This document shows, in pieces, positions 28,714 through 37,363 of a stretch of DNA of 64,000 nt. Origin of the DNA: Opitutaceae bacterium (lineage in GTDB: Bacteria > Verrucomicrobiota > Verrucomicrobiia > Opitutales > Opitutaceae); assembly GCA_028688225.1 (NCBI GenBank), contig JAQTYQ010000002.1, positions 1 through 64,000 on the forward strand. Direction: 5' to 3'. How positions within the stretch are numbered: the first letter of the stretch is position 1; the number at the start of each line of letters is the position of its first letter. Below the pieces are notes generated by a model, which worked only from the letters and a program-made list of their open reading frames with translations, was not told the origin of the DNA and did not search any database. Position numbers and translations under genes: made by a program.

Positions 28714-28814
28714 GCGCATTTCAAAAACAACCAACCGAAACCAAGCACCGGGAGCGCATGCAGGCGCGGGCCGGGATAGAGTTCTGACCGGTCATTCCGC
28801 CATCCTTGGTCGCG

Positions 28815-30269
28815 ATGAAGGCCCTCTCCATTCTTGGCACCTCCTCCAGTGCGGGCAAAAGCTGGATGACCACGGCATTCTGCGCCTGGCTGCGCCGGGA
28901 GGGCGTACGGGTGGCGCCGTTCAAGGCGCAGAACATGTCGAACAACGCGCTGGTCACCCTCGACGGCGGCGAGATCGCCCGGGCTCAAGCCGCCCAGGCC
29001 GAAGCGTGTGGGCTCACGCCATGTGTGGAGATGAACCCGATCCTGCTCAAACCCAGCGGCGGGAACGGAGCGCAATTGGTGCTGCTCGGCCGGGCGCAGG
29101 GGCATTTTGCGGCGCTCGATTACTATCGCGATCTCGAACGGCTGTGGACGGTCGTGGCCGGTGTGCTCGATGGCTGGCGGGCCCGTTGCGATGTGCTGAT
29201 GCTGGAGGGCGCGGGCAGCCCGGTGGAGCTAAATCTCATGGAACGCGACCTCGTGAACCTGCGGCCGATCCGGCATCTCGACGGCCGCTGGCTGCTGGTA
29301 GGCGACATCGATCGCGGCGGCATCTACGCGCAGCTCGCCGGCACCTGGAATCTGCTTTCCACGGAAGATCGCGCCAGGGGGCTGGGTGCGATCATCAACC
29401 GTTTCCGGGGTGATCTCCGGCTATTCCCGGATCCGCAGCAATGGCTGGCGCCGCATGCTCCGGGTCTGCACGTGCTCGGCACCGTGCCGCTGCGCCACGA
29501 CCTTCAGCCCGATGAGGAGGATGGCATTGATCCGCGTGATCTGGATCGCGGCACCGGCGATCTGATGGCCTGGGTGCGCTCGCCGCATTCGGCGATCCTC
29601 AATGACTGTCAGCCGTGGTGGGGCGACGCTGGCGTGCGAGTGCGGTGGGTGTCGGATCCGGGCGAGCTCGGCGCGGCCCGGGTGATCGTGCTGGCAGGGA
29701 CGAAAAACACCATCGCCGACCTGCGCTGGCTGCGTGCTTCCGGCATGGCCGATGCCATTGTGGCGGCCGCCCGGCGCGACGTGCTCGTGGTGGGAATCTG
29801 CGGCGGCTACCAACTTCTCGGCGAGACGTTGCGCGACCCCGACGGGGTGGCGGGTGACGCGGGGGACGAGCCCGGGCTGGGTCTGCTGCCGTTGGCCACG
29901 GTTTTTCACGAGCCCAAAATCCTCCGACAGGTGGCATCGGAATGCGACGGGCGGCGGTGGATGACCTACGAGATCCATATGGGGCGCAGCGAGGTGACCG
30001 CTCCGTGCGAGCCACTCCACACCGTGATTGAAGATGGGGTGATCCATTCCGAGGGCCTGCGTCGGGGCAAGGTGTGGGGCACCTATCAACACGGATGGTT
30101 CGAAGTGCCGGAGACGAGGAGCCGCGTGGCGCGGGCAGGGGGATTGGCGGAACACCATGCGCATGCCGTCCCGTGGGCCGAACAGCGGCAGGCGATCTAC
30201 GTGCAAATGGCCGATCATCTTGCGGCGCATGTCGATCTTGATCCGGTGCGTCGTTATCTGGGGATTTAG
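28815..30269 (+). CDS. cobQ: Cobyric acid synthase
   Basis: A 484-residue glutamine-dependent amidotransferase that amidates adenosylcobyrinic acid a,c-diamide at four carboxylates. The N-terminal ATP-dependent synthetase-like domain begins SILGTSSSAGKSW and includes APFKAQNMSNNA, EMNPILLKPS and GDIDRGGIYAQ. The C-terminal class I glutaminase-like domain has VVGICGGYQLLG with the nucleophilic Cys, and GTYQHGWFE with the catalytic-triad His. The ATG at 28815 is used; a TTG three codons earlier is also in frame. About 100 bases separate it from btuD. Upstream ring-building genes are absent in the window, so cobQ may act on imported or elsewhere-made precursors. Confidence 0.93.
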   Translation: MKALSILGTSSSAGKSWMTTAFCAWLRREGVRVAPFKAQNMSNNALVTLDGGEIARAQAAQAEACGLTPCVEMNPILLKPSGGNGAQLVLLGRAQGHFAALDYYRDLERLWTVVAGVLDGWRARCDVLMLEGAGSPVELNLMERDLVNLRPIRHLDGRWLLVGDIDRGGIYAQLAGTWNLLSTEDRARGLGAIINRFRGDLRLFPDPQQWLAPHAPGLHVLGTVPLRHDLQPDEEDGIDPRDLDRGTGDLMAWVRSPHSAILNDCQPWWGDAGVRVRWVSDPGELGAARVIVLAGTKNTIADLRWLRASGMADAIVAAARRDVLVVGICGGYQLLGETLRDPDGVAGDAGDEPGLGLLPLATVFHEPKILRQVASECDGRRWMTYEIHMGRSEVTAPCEPLHTVIEDGVIHSEGLRRGKVWGTYQHGWFEVPETRSRVARAGGLAEHHAHAVPWAEQRQAIYVQMADHLAAHVDLDPVRRYLGI

Positions 30270-30280
30270 CAGGAGGACCC

Positions 30281-30796
30281 GTGGGACGCATTGTTTATCT
30301 TACCGGCCCGGTCCGCAGTGGCAAAAGCCGTCACGCCGTGAAACTCGCCCGCGCCTGGGGTGAGGACGTGGTGTTTGTCGCCACCTATCGGTTCACCCCG
30401 GGCGACGCCGAGATGGCCAGCCGCATCCAACGCCACCGCGCCGAGCGTCCGGCGTGGCGAATCTTGGAGGCGCCGGCGGATATCATGGCCGGGCTTGCCG
30501 TACTCCGGCCACCGCCGGGGGGAGTTGTAATTGACTGTTTGACGCTGTGGCTGAGCGACCGGCTCGGGCTGGGGGATAACGAGATTCGTGCGCGCTGGGG
30601 CGACCAGCTTGAGCAACTGCGCACCGCTCCGTGGCCGGTAATCATCGTCGGCAACGAAGTCGGCTGGAGTCCAGTTCCGGAAGATGCGCAATGGCGGCGT
30701 TTTCGCGATCTCGCGGGCCTGCTTGGCCAGCAAACTGCGGCGGCGGCGGATGAAGCATGGCTGATGGTGTCCGGATATCCCATTCGGCTGAAATAG
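30281..30796 (+). CDS. cobU: Adenosylcobinamide kinase/guanylyltransferase
   Basis: A 171-residue bifunctional enzyme that phosphorylates adenosylcobinamide and transfers GMP to it. The P-loop is LTGPVRSGKSRHA (about 7-19). The typical EMASRIQRHRAERPAW block follows; its His region carries the guanylylated residue. VVIDCLTLWLSD and VIIVGNEVGWSPVPEDAQWRRFRDLAG are also family hallmarks. The start is GTG at 30281 with a strong AGGAGG site seven bases upstream. It lies 11 bases after cobQ. The usual GGxRSGKS has Gly-Pro in place of Gly-Gly, which should not matter. Confidence 0.93.
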   Translation: MGRIVYLTGPVRSGKSRHAVKLARAWGEDVVFVATYRFTPGDAEMASRIQRHRAERPAWRILEAPADIMAGLAVLRPPPGGVVIDCLTLWLSDRLGLGDNEIRARWGDQLEQLRTAPWPVIIVGNEVGWSPVPEDAQWRRFRDLAGLLGQQTAAAADEAWLMVSGYPIRLK

Positions 30797-30824
30797 AAAC
30801 CATTGCTCGGCATCATTGTCTTCC

Positions 30825-31883
30825 ATGAACTGGCAGCCTCCCATCATTCCTCCGCTGGCGCGGCAGCTCGAAAGCGAACTGCGCTACAGCATTGACCGGA
30901 AAACGAAGCCGCTCGGCTCGCTGGGGCGGCTCGAAGAGCTCGCACTGCAGCTCGGTCTCATTCAGCAGACGACCGCGCCCGTGTTGCGCGCTCCAACGAT
31001 GGTCGTTTTTGCCGGCGATCATGGTCTGGCGGCGGAGGGCGTGAGTCCATATCCCGCCGAGGTCACTGCTCAGATGGTGCTCAACTATCTGGCGGGCGGC
31101 GCGGCGATCAACGTATTCGCCCGGCAGCATGACCTGACGCTCAAGGTCGTGGACGCCGGGGTGGCGGCTGATCTGCCGTCCCACCCGGCGTTGCTGGCTC
31201 TCAAGGTACGTCGCGGCACGCGCAATGCCTTGCGAGAACCCGCGCTCACTCCCGCGGAGGTGTCGCTCTGTCTTGAGCGGGGAGCGCAGGTGGTGGCCGA
31301 TCTGGTGTCCGCCGGCACCAACGCCTTGCTGCTGGGTGAGATGGGCATCGGCAACACCTCGGCGGCGGCCCTGCTGCACAGCGCCTTGCTCGGTCTGCCC
31401 CTCGACGACTGCGTCGGCCGGGGCGCCGGGCATGACGATGCGGGGCTCGCCCGCAAACGGAGCATACTCGCTCGGGTGCAGGCGCGGCACGCCGGAACAA
31501 CGGGCACGCCGATGGCAGTGCTGGCCGCCTATGGCGGCTGTGAGATCGCCATGCTGACCGGAGCAATCCTCGCCGCGGCCGCCGCGCGCATGGTGATTGT
31601 GATCGACGGTTTTATCGTGACTTCGGCCCTGCTGGTGGCGGCAAAACTCCAGCCTGTCGTCCTCGACTATTGCGTCTACGCCCACACCTCCAGCGAAAGC
31701 GGGCACGCGCGCGCCTTGGCGGCGCTCAAGGCCCGTCCGCTACTCGATCTCGGCCTGCGGTTGGGCGAGGGCACGGGCGCGGCGCTGGCCTGGCCGCTCA
31801 TTGTCTCGGCCGCGGGATTCCTGCGCGAGATGGCGACGTTTGACTCGGCCGGTGTGAGTGAGCGCGGCCGGGGAGATGCATGA
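30825..31883 (+). CDS. cobT: Nicotinate-nucleotide-dimethylbenzimidazole phosphoribosyltransferase
   Basis: A 352-residue CobT that activates the lower-ligand base to alpha-ribazole phosphate. Motifs: TKPLGSLGRLEELA, VVFAGDHGLAAEGVSPYPAEVT, GEMGIGNTSAAALL (the substrate loop), and LDLGLRLGEGTGAALAWPL with the catalytic Glu. Length matches the family (about 350). The start ATG at 30825 is chosen over an upstream TTG. The stop overlaps the cobS start by four bases. It can use 5,6-dimethylbenzimidazole or other bases; which one cannot be told from sequence. Confidence 0.94.
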   Translation: MNWQPPIIPPLARQLESELRYSIDRKTKPLGSLGRLEELALQLGLIQQTTAPVLRAPTMVVFAGDHGLAAEGVSPYPAEVTAQMVLNYLAGGAAINVFARQHDLTLKVVDAGVAADLPSHPALLALKVRRGTRNALREPALTPAEVSLCLERGAQVVADLVSAGTNALLLGEMGIGNTSAAALLHSALLGLPLDDCVGRGAGHDDAGLARKRSILARVQARHAGTTGTPMAVLAAYGGCEIAMLTGAILAAAAARMVIVIDGFIVTSALLVAAKLQPVVLDYCVYAHTSSESGHARALAALKARPLLDLGLRLGEGTGAALAWPLIVSAAGFLREMATFDSAGVSERGRGDA

Positions 31884-32635
31884 GCCATCTCCGCACAGAA
31901 CTGGAGGCGCTCCGAGCAGCGGTGATGTTTTTCACGCGCCTGCCGCTGCCGATGACTCGCGCCTGGGATCCCGAATCGTTGCAACGCGCCGCAGCGTATT
32001 TTCCGCTGGTGGGCTGGTTGGTGGGAGGCGTGGCGGCGGCGGTCTGGTGTCTAGGCATCCGTCTGTTCCCGCCGGGGTTGGCCAGCGGCCTAAGCCTTGC
32101 AGCCACGTTACTGCTGACCGGGGCGTTTCACGAGGATGGGTTTGCCGACGTGTGCGACGGGTTCGGCGGCGGCTACACCCAAGAGCGCGTGCTCGAGATC
32201 ATGCGCGACTCGCGGATCGGAGCCTTCGGGGCGATCGGTGTGGTCGTCATCCTTGGTCTCAAGTGGATGGCGGTGGCGGCGTTGCCGCTGCCGCTCGCAC
32301 CGCTGGTATTGATCGCCGGCCATGCGCTCAGCCGGGGTGCGTCGGCCTCCGTGATGGCCGCGCTGTCCTATGTCCGCGAGGAGGAAGGGAAGGCCAAACC
32401 GCTGGCCACGGAATTACGCGGAGGCCGGCTCCTGGCGGCGCTGTTCTTTTCGCTTGCGCCGCTCGCATTTCTGCCGCCACGCATGGGGTGGAGCGTGATC
32501 GTGGTAGTCATCGTCCGCCTAGCGCTGGTCTGCTGGTTCCGGCGCCGCATCGGGGGTTACACGGGCGATTGTCTGGGCGCGGCGCAACAGGTAAGCGAAG
32601 TCGCCTTTTATCTCACGGTACTGGCCCTGGTATGA
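31880..32635 (+). CDS. cobS: Adenosylcobinamide-GDP ribazoletransferase (cobalamin synthase)
   Basis: A 251-residue integral membrane enzyme joining adenosylcobinamide-GDP to alpha-ribazole (phosphate). The family motif GAFHEDGFADVCDGFGGG (about 79-96) with its metal-binding Asp residues is intact, followed by RVLEIMRDSRIGAFGAIGV. Further helices and the final RRIGGYTGDCLGAAQQVSEVAFYL stretch complete the usual pattern. It overlaps cobT and cobC by four bases at each end, consistent with coupled translation of the nucleotide-loop pathway. Confidence 0.94.
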   Translation: MSHLRTELEALRAAVMFFTRLPLPMTRAWDPESLQRAAAYFPLVGWLVGGVAAAVWCLGIRLFPPGLASGLSLAATLLLTGAFHEDGFADVCDGFGGGYTQERVLEIMRDSRIGAFGAIGVVVILGLKWMAVAALPLPLAPLVLIAGHALSRGASASVMAALSYVREEEGKAKPLATELRGGRLLAALFFSLAPLAFLPPRMGWSVIVVVIVRLALVCWFRRRIGGYTGDCLGAAQQVSEVAFYLTVLALV

Positions 32636-33153
32636 ACGCCGTGCTCATCCGCCATACCCGCATCAAAGCGCCCTTGGGACTCTGTTATGGCCGGAGTGAC
32701 GTGCCCTTGGCGGCGACATTTCCCGAGGAGGCCGCAGCGGTGCAGGCCCGTCTGCCTTGGATGCCGGCGACGGTGTGGACCAGTCCCGCAAAGCGCTGCC
32801 GCCTGCTCGCGGAGCGGCTGGGGGCCGGGGCAGTGAAAGTGGATTCCCGTCTGGCCGAGCTGGATTTCGGCTTGTGGGAGGGACGCCGCTGGGATGAATT
32901 GCACGGATCCGAGGTGGAGACATGGATGCGGGCGCCATGGACTGCGCGTCCTCCGGGCGGTGAAACCGCCGGGGAGTTGTTGCGCCGGGTGGATGCCTTC
33001 CGAAAACAGCTGCTGATGCTTGAGGCTGGGCGCACAGCGGTGGTGACGCATGCGGGGGTCATCCGCGCCTGGCGCAGTCTCGCGGAGCGGCGATCATTGG
33101 AATCAGTATTTGCCGAGCAGATCGAGTATGGAGCGGTCTATGAGGCGACCTGA
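32632..33153 (+). CDS. cobC: Alpha-ribazole phosphatase-like histidine phosphatase
   Basis: A 173-residue histidine phosphatase. The phosphate pocket is LIRHTRIKAPLGLCYGRSDVPL, the T-for-G version of the RHG motif usual in CobC, with WTSPAKRCRLLAERLG, LAELDFGLWEGRRWDEL and VVTHAGVIRAW completing the active site. It removes the phosphate from alpha-ribazole 5'-phosphate or adenosylcobalamin 5'-phosphate. It is the last gene of the riboswitch-led cluster; its ATG overlaps the cobS stop. Downstream there is a GC-rich inverted sequence near 33165-33190 but no U-run, so the terminator is not identified. Confidence 0.9.
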   Translation: MNAVLIRHTRIKAPLGLCYGRSDVPLAATFPEEAAAVQARLPWMPATVWTSPAKRCRLLAERLGAGAVKVDSRLAELDFGLWEGRRWDELHGSEVETWMRAPWTARPPGGETAGELLRRVDAFRKQLLMLEAGRTAVVTHAGVIRAWRSLAERRSLESVFAEQIEYGAVYEAT

Positions 33154-33239
33154 AGTTGGGACCAGCCCGGGCACGGCCCGGGGCCCGGGTGAAAAAAGAG
33201 CATTCTGTTCTGGCGTTCACCCACGACAGGGCATTCAAC

Positions 33240-34379
33240 CTAGGATTTCAGGCTGAGGAAACGAGCGAGCTCCTTGACCGCTCCGGCGGTTTTGTGACCG
33301 CGGCGGACCGAGCGTGACTGGAGCCGGAGACGGCGTGCTTGGCGATCAATCCGAGGATTGACGTGGCCGACCAGTTCGGTGCCGGCAAGCACCGGCAGGG
33401 CGTAGTGGCCGCGTTTACGTTTCGCCGGAGGCGTATAGGCCTCCCAAGTATAGTCGAAGCCCCAAAGGTTTCGGGCCAAGCGCCGGTCATAGATCAGGGG
33501 ATCAAGCGGGGCGAGCAGGACCGTCCGTCCATCGGACGAAAGGCTCCCGGTGGCAACGCTGGCCGCCAGCAGCGGCACGTCTTCACGCAAACAGTACAGC
33601 AGGGGACAGCCGTCGATCGCGACCGCTTGGACCAGGTCCTCGACTTGGGGTAGCTCGTCACGCTTGAGCGAGACAAGCCGTCGCTGGCGAAGCCGCAGCC
33701 GGATCACCCAGCGCTGAGTTTCCGCCGGGGAGGGTTCCGCCGCGCGCAGAAGCGCGGCGGGCAGCACCCGTTCCGGGAGATCATAAACGCGGCGAAAATT
33801 GCGCCGGGCGGCGATGAACACGCGGGCATGGACGTGGAGCTTCTCGAGCACGGTTTTGACCATGCGGCCGTGGCTACCCCAGGCGGTCCGGGCCCGGGCC
33901 TCGTGCTTGATGTCATCGGAAGTAAGCGGGCCGCGTTCGGCGAGCTCCCGGAGGACGCGCCGGGCGAGGCGTTCCTCCGCGGCGGACAATTTGCCAGCAT
34001 AACCTGCGGAAACGTTGCGGCGATGGCGGCTCTGCGCAATGAGGTGCGGCCAGGCGTCGAGCGGCAGGGCCACGAGGATGCCGAACCCGGGAAGATAATG
34101 TTCAAACGCCTGGCGCTCCGCCGGCGGTGGAAGGTCCGCAGATGAAGAACTGATGGCGGGGCCATGGAGGTGGCGGATCAGGTCGTCTTCGCGGTAACCG
34201 GCCACACGATTACGCAGGATCAGGTCGTGCATGCGGCCGCAGACGTTGACGGGGTCCATCTGCACGTAACCCAGATGAGCGAGGGCTGCGCCGACCGTCG
34301 GCATCGGTTGCTCAAGCAGGAGGGCACGCTGCAGAAAAAGACGGGCGGCTTGAGCTGGTACGCAGATGGCTGCCGGCAT
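33240..34379 (-). CDS. YcaQ-like winged-helix DNA glycosylase (HTH_42)
   Basis: A 379-residue member of the winged-helix family that includes E. coli YcaQ and Streptomyces AZL, glycosylases that unhook interstrand crosslinks and bulky adducts. LAHLGYVQMDPVNVCGRMHDLILRNRV contains QMD (residues 40-42), matching the QxD catalytic signature of the YcaQ subfamily. The conserved C-terminal block LLAPLDPLIYDRRLARNLWGFDYTWEAYTPPAKRKRGHYALPVL is intact. The start at 34379 removes an unusual upstream extension. It converges with the cobalamin cluster; no partner gene is adjacent. Confidence 0.85.
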   Translation of the reverse strand: MPAAICVPAQAARLFLQRALLLEQPMPTVGAALAHLGYVQMDPVNVCGRMHDLILRNRVAGYREDDLIRHLHGPAISSSSADLPPPAERQAFEHYLPGFGILVALPLDAWPHLIAQSRHRRNVSAGYAGKLSAAEERLARRVLRELAERGPLTSDDIKHEARARTAWGSHGRMVKTVLEKLHVHARVFIAARRNFRRVYDLPERVLPAALLRAAEPSPAETQRWVIRLRLRQRRLVSLKRDELPQVEDLVQAVAIDGCPLLYCLREDVPLLAASVATGSLSSDGRTVLLAPLDPLIYDRRLARNLWGFDYTWEAYTPPAKRKRGHYALPVLAGTELVGHVNPRIDRQARRLRLQSRSVRRGHKTAGAVKELARFLSLKS

Positions 34380-34693
34380 CCCGGAAGTGCATGGATCACG
34401 CCGGCGACCGGCAAGCCTTCCTTGAAAGAAGTATGCCGCACTCCCGCCGGGCGAGGCCAAGGCCACGGCAGGGAGTCACACGACCGATTCGTCCTGGCCG
34501 GTGGAAACGACGATCAGCGACCAGTCACCACGGAGACCAGGCGGAGTAGTCGGTCACGATGGTCTCAACCCAGCGCAGCGGGCGATGGGCGTGCACCCAG
34601 GCGGAAAATCGTTGGTAAAGGCGGTGCGTTTTCAAGATGTTTGGTCGATTGAGCATCCACGTCAGCCGACAGACGGGGGATGATTCCCGGTGG
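34380..34693. other. Gap without a supported gene
   Basis: About 310 bases between the YcaQ-like gene and the sigma factor gene, both on the minus strand. Short open frames occur on both strands, but none has a ribosome-binding site or recognisable content. It should contain the promoter of the YcaQ-like gene. Confidence 0.5.
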
Positions 34694-35431
34694 TCAGGCG
34701 TAGCTGATGGCAGGCTGCCCATAGACGGCCCGGGCGGTCAGAAAGAAATCGGCGGTGGAAATGGCCGGGCTTAATTCCGGATTGATTTCCGTGAGCAGGG
34801 TGCGCAGGTTTTCGCGGGCGCGGGCGATGCGGCTTTTCACCGTGCCCACATTGATGCCCAGCGCGCGCGCGATCTCCTCATAGGACAAGTCGAGGACGTT
34901 GCGCATGGTGAGGATCTCGCGATGCTTGCGATCGAGGCGCTCCATGCAGGTGGCTACAAGCGCCGTAAACTCGCTGGCGGCGGTTTCCTGTGCCGGATCA
35001 TGGCCTTCGGCGGCAACGAGGTCGGCGAAAGTGGCTTCCGAGCCGTCCGCGAGCGGACGTTCGAGGGAGACCCAGTTGTGACGACGTCGGCGGAAGAAAT
35101 ACCAGTAACGGTTGCGGGCGAGATTAAGCGCGATGCGATACAGCCAGGTCGAGAGGGAGGAATCCCCGCGGAAACGACTGAGACCGCGATAAGCCCGGAT
35201 GAAGGTGTCCTGCGTGATTTCCTCGGCGTCGGCGGTGTTGCGCAGAAGGTTGACCGTCAGGGCGTGGATCCGGCTGCGGTAGCGGCTGACGATTTCAGTA
35301 AAGGCGGATTCATCGCCGGTGGCAAAGCGACGCACCAAGGCGATGTCGACAGCCGTATCACGCGAACCAGTCTCGGCTTGGACGCTGCCCTGCTGCGTGT
35401 GTGGGTTAACTTCGCGCATACAGTTAGGCAT
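34694..35431 (-). CDS. ECF-type RNA polymerase sigma factor
   Basis: A 245-residue sigma-70 family factor of the extracytoplasmic function type. Region 2 (about 28-100) includes RFATGDESAFTEIVSRYRSRIHALTVNLLRNTADAEEITQDTFIRAYRGLSRFRGDSSLSTWLYRIALNLARNRY. Region 4 (about 155-215) includes MERLDRKHREILTMRNVLDLSYEEIARALGINVGTVKSRIARARENLR, with a clear helix-turn-helix. A tail of about 25 residues (STADFFLTARAVYGQPAISYA) follows. Start is ATG at 35431, with another ATG four codons later; neither has a strong ribosome-binding site. No anti-sigma gene follows directly, so its control is unclear. Confidence 0.9.
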   Translation of the reverse strand: MPNCMREVNPHTQQGSVQAETGSRDTAVDIALVRRFATGDESAFTEIVSRYRSRIHALTVNLLRNTADAEEITQDTFIRAYRGLSRFRGDSSLSTWLYRIALNLARNRYWYFFRRRRHNWVSLERPLADGSEATFADLVAAEGHDPAQETAASEFTALVATCMERLDRKHREILTMRNVLDLSYEEIARALGINVGTVKSRIARARENLRTLLTEINPELSPAISTADFFLTARAVYGQPAISYA

Positions 35432-35674
35432 GTTTGGAAAGCGATTGGTTGAAGACTGCTTTCCCTTAACCTAGAATGATGCCAGCCAGTGTCGTTGCGG
35501 CTTAAGAGATTCATCTGTAGCTGGATAAAATATTTCACACCGTGACCGACCGAGCCGGATCAGTGCGAAATGCACGGGCTTGAGGTAAAGTCGCATGCAG
35601 AATGCATGCTCCCGGTCGCGAAAGCTGCGGCGCGGGTTGACCCTTGGTCGTGCGGGCGCGGGCTCCGAGCCGAC

Positions 35675-35703
35675 AAAAAAGCCACGCGCAGCTGGCGCGT
35701 AGC
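35675..35703 (-). terminator. Intrinsic terminator of the coiled-coil membrane protein gene
   Basis: On the minus strand GCTACGCGC (35695-35703) pairs with GCGCGTGGC (35681-35689) around a five-base loop, with one G-U pair, and is followed by six T residues (35675-35680). It lies 30 bases beyond the stop of the gene at 35733-36548. Confidence 0.8.
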
Positions 35704-35732
35704 TTTCGTCTCAGGCAAAGCGGGGTAGGCGG

Positions 35733-36548
35733 CTACTTCTTCGGCATCTGTGCGTCGATATCCTCCAGGCGCTTCTGCAGGATGTTCATCTGGCTTACGA
35801 GCCGCTCTTCGAGTTTCTTTTTTTCGGTGCTATCGACAATACTCAGGCTGGCAGCATCCCTGACCACATTGGCCGGCAACGTGAGCAGGCGGGTGACCAG
35901 CGACTGGTCCTTGAAGCTGCTCAGATAGAGCGCCGTGACCTCCTGGGATAACTTGAGTGAATCCCGGGCGACCGCTTGGGAGGCAACCAGGTTGTTGTTG
36001 AGCTGCTGCTTGGACGCGAGTTCGGAAGTAAGGACGTTGCCGATCTGGTCGGAGATCTTCTGGCTGTAGGCGGTAATCTGCTCACGGGTCAGGTTCTGGT
36101 CCTTGGCCATGTCGGCCAAGATGGGCTGGATCCGCTCGGTCAGGCGTGCCGACACCTTGTCGACCTGTTCATTTTGCTGGTGCTCGGCCTCTTCGGGTGT
36201 CTTGGGCAGTGGATTGTAAGGCTGGATCTTCTGGGCGATGGCTTCGGCGAGCTGGTTGACCCGCTCGGCGTTCAGCTTGTTCACTTCCTGCTCCGTCATG
36301 AAGACATCAGCCGCACGCTTTTGAATGGCATCTTTCAATAGGCTGTTGACGGCTTCGATCTGTCGGCGGGTCTCTTCGGCGGTGGCCTTGAGCTCGGCAT
36401 TGGTCTGTTCGCGCAGGGTGTTCATTTCCTGCTGCTGGCGCGCCGACATGTCATTGACCGTCTTCAGGTGAAGCAAGAAGACGGCGCCCACGACCACGAG
36501 CGCGATCAGGATAACAGCGGGAAGTTGCTCTTTCAGTTTTTGCCACAT
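35733..36548 (-). CDS. Membrane-anchored coiled-coil protein, unknown function
   Basis: A 271-residue protein with one N-terminal membrane helix (residues about 9-28: LPAVILIALVVVGAVFLLHL) and a long Gln/Glu/Lys-rich helical body, probably coiled coil from about 30 to 185 (SARQQQEMNTLREQTNAELKATAEETRRQIEAVNSLL and onward). A shorter coil lies at the end (KKKLEERLVSQMNILQKRLEDIDAQM). The body should face the periplasm if the Lys-rich N-terminus stays inside. I do not recognise a named family. It has its own terminator and sits upstream of the sigma factor gene on the same strand, but about 300 bases and the terminator separate them, so it is not obviously co-transcribed. Confidence 0.75.
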   Translation of the reverse strand: MWQKLKEQLPAVILIALVVVGAVFLLHLKTVNDMSARQQQEMNTLREQTNAELKATAEETRRQIEAVNSLLKDAIQKRAADVFMTEQEVNKLNAERVNQLAEAIAQKIQPYNPLPKTPEEAEHQQNEQVDKVSARLTERIQPILADMAKDQNLTREQITAYSQKISDQIGNVLTSELASKQQLNNNLVASQAVARDSLKLSQEVTALYLSSFKDQSLVTRLLTLPANVVRDAASLSIVDSTEKKKLEERLVSQMNILQKRLEDIDAQMPKK

Positions 36549-36656
36549 GGGGGGAAGTGGGGTTAAAATTGTGTGAAGCCTAGCAACGCCGCTTGTAAAA
36601 GCAATGCTGCTTTGGCCCGGATCTCCGGGGTTGTTTCAGGGGTAGTTTGACGCAAC

Positions 36657-36980
36657 ATGCCGGGTATGAGTCTTAACCGGGCGGAGCAGTTGCTGTTCGA
36701 TTACGTGCAAAGGCACGCTGACGAAAGACACTTCTGGCAGGCCAAAGTTCGTACAGCGACGCAGCTGGAGGCAAATGATCTTATAATCGCATCAGCCTTG
36801 GCCTGCGAACTCAGGTCGTACTGTCGGGAGCGGTGTCGAGTCGCGGCCTTGCTTGTAGAAGATTCTTTCCCGCAGGATGTTCAGAAGATCAGTTTCAAAA
36901 ATTTGGCTGAACTCATGCTGCGGATTTGGGGGACGGCCCGACCGGCTGGGCAAGCCAGGAGGCGTATCGATTTTCGATGA
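36657..36980 (+). CDS. Small hypothetical protein
   Basis: A 107-residue, mainly helical, basic protein with no signal peptide: SLNRAEQLLFDYVQRHADERHFWQAKVRTATQ near the start and ISFKNLAELMLRIWG near the end. ATG codons at 36657 and 36666 are both possible. The pattern (FDYVQxHxxExxFWxxKV ... NLAExLLRxW) looks like a conserved small family rather than a chance frame, but I cannot name it. It is divergent from the coiled-coil gene. Confidence 0.6.
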   Translation: MPGMSLNRAEQLLFDYVQRHADERHFWQAKVRTATQLEANDLIIASALACELRSYCRERCRVAALLVEDSFPQDVQKISFKNLAELMLRIWGTARPAGQARRRIDFR

Positions 36981-37142
36981 GATTCAATAATAATCCGGAA
37001 TCGGGCTTATAATCCGGAGGATTACTGCAGATTTTGGCGAGGTTTATTGAAGCTTTTGGCCGACTTTAGCGTCTTACCACTACGCTGAAGCTACACTCTC
37101 TCCCGCTTAGCGGGAGAATTGGGGTAACTAAAGAAAGCAAAT
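36981..37142 (+). other. Structured intergenic region, possible small RNA
   Basis: No protein gene is supported. Near 36990-37025 the segment TAATCCGGA recurs beside a TATAAT sequence, and a perfect eight-base hairpin TCTCCCGC-TTA-GCGGGAGA lies at 37099-37117, followed at once by the strong terminator at 37143. The combination could be a short transcript ending at the terminator, or simply the 3' end of the gene at 36657. Confidence 0.3.
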
Positions 37143-37179
37143 GGCGGGCCGCTTAGGGGTAGGCGGCCCGCCTTCTTTT
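37143..37179 (+). terminator. Strong intrinsic terminator
   Basis: GGCGGGCCGC (37143-37152) pairs perfectly with GCGGCCCGCC (37163-37172), with TTCTTTT following. The ten-base GC-rich stem is among the clearest terminators in the window. It closes either the gene at 36657 or a small RNA. Confidence 0.85.
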
Positions 37180-37363
37180 ATCAAAATGCGCCACGTGCTG
37201 GCGCAAATCTGACGGCGGCTTATGCTATCGGAGAGCGGGCGCACGATCACTGATGGACCCCGGGCTGCATCACTGCAGCTCGCGGCTCATTCACAAAGCG
37301 TCGCACTCCGGTATCGACAATCGGTCAGAAACTTACAGAGTTCTTCACAAGATATCCACATCG

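Noticed and set aside
33160-33195. A terminator after cobC
   Set aside because: A GC-rich inverted sequence is present, but it is followed by an A-run rather than a T-run on the plus strand.
34501-34722. Small open frames in the gap before the sigma factor gene
   Set aside because: No ribosome-binding site, no recognisable content, and they overlap on both strands.
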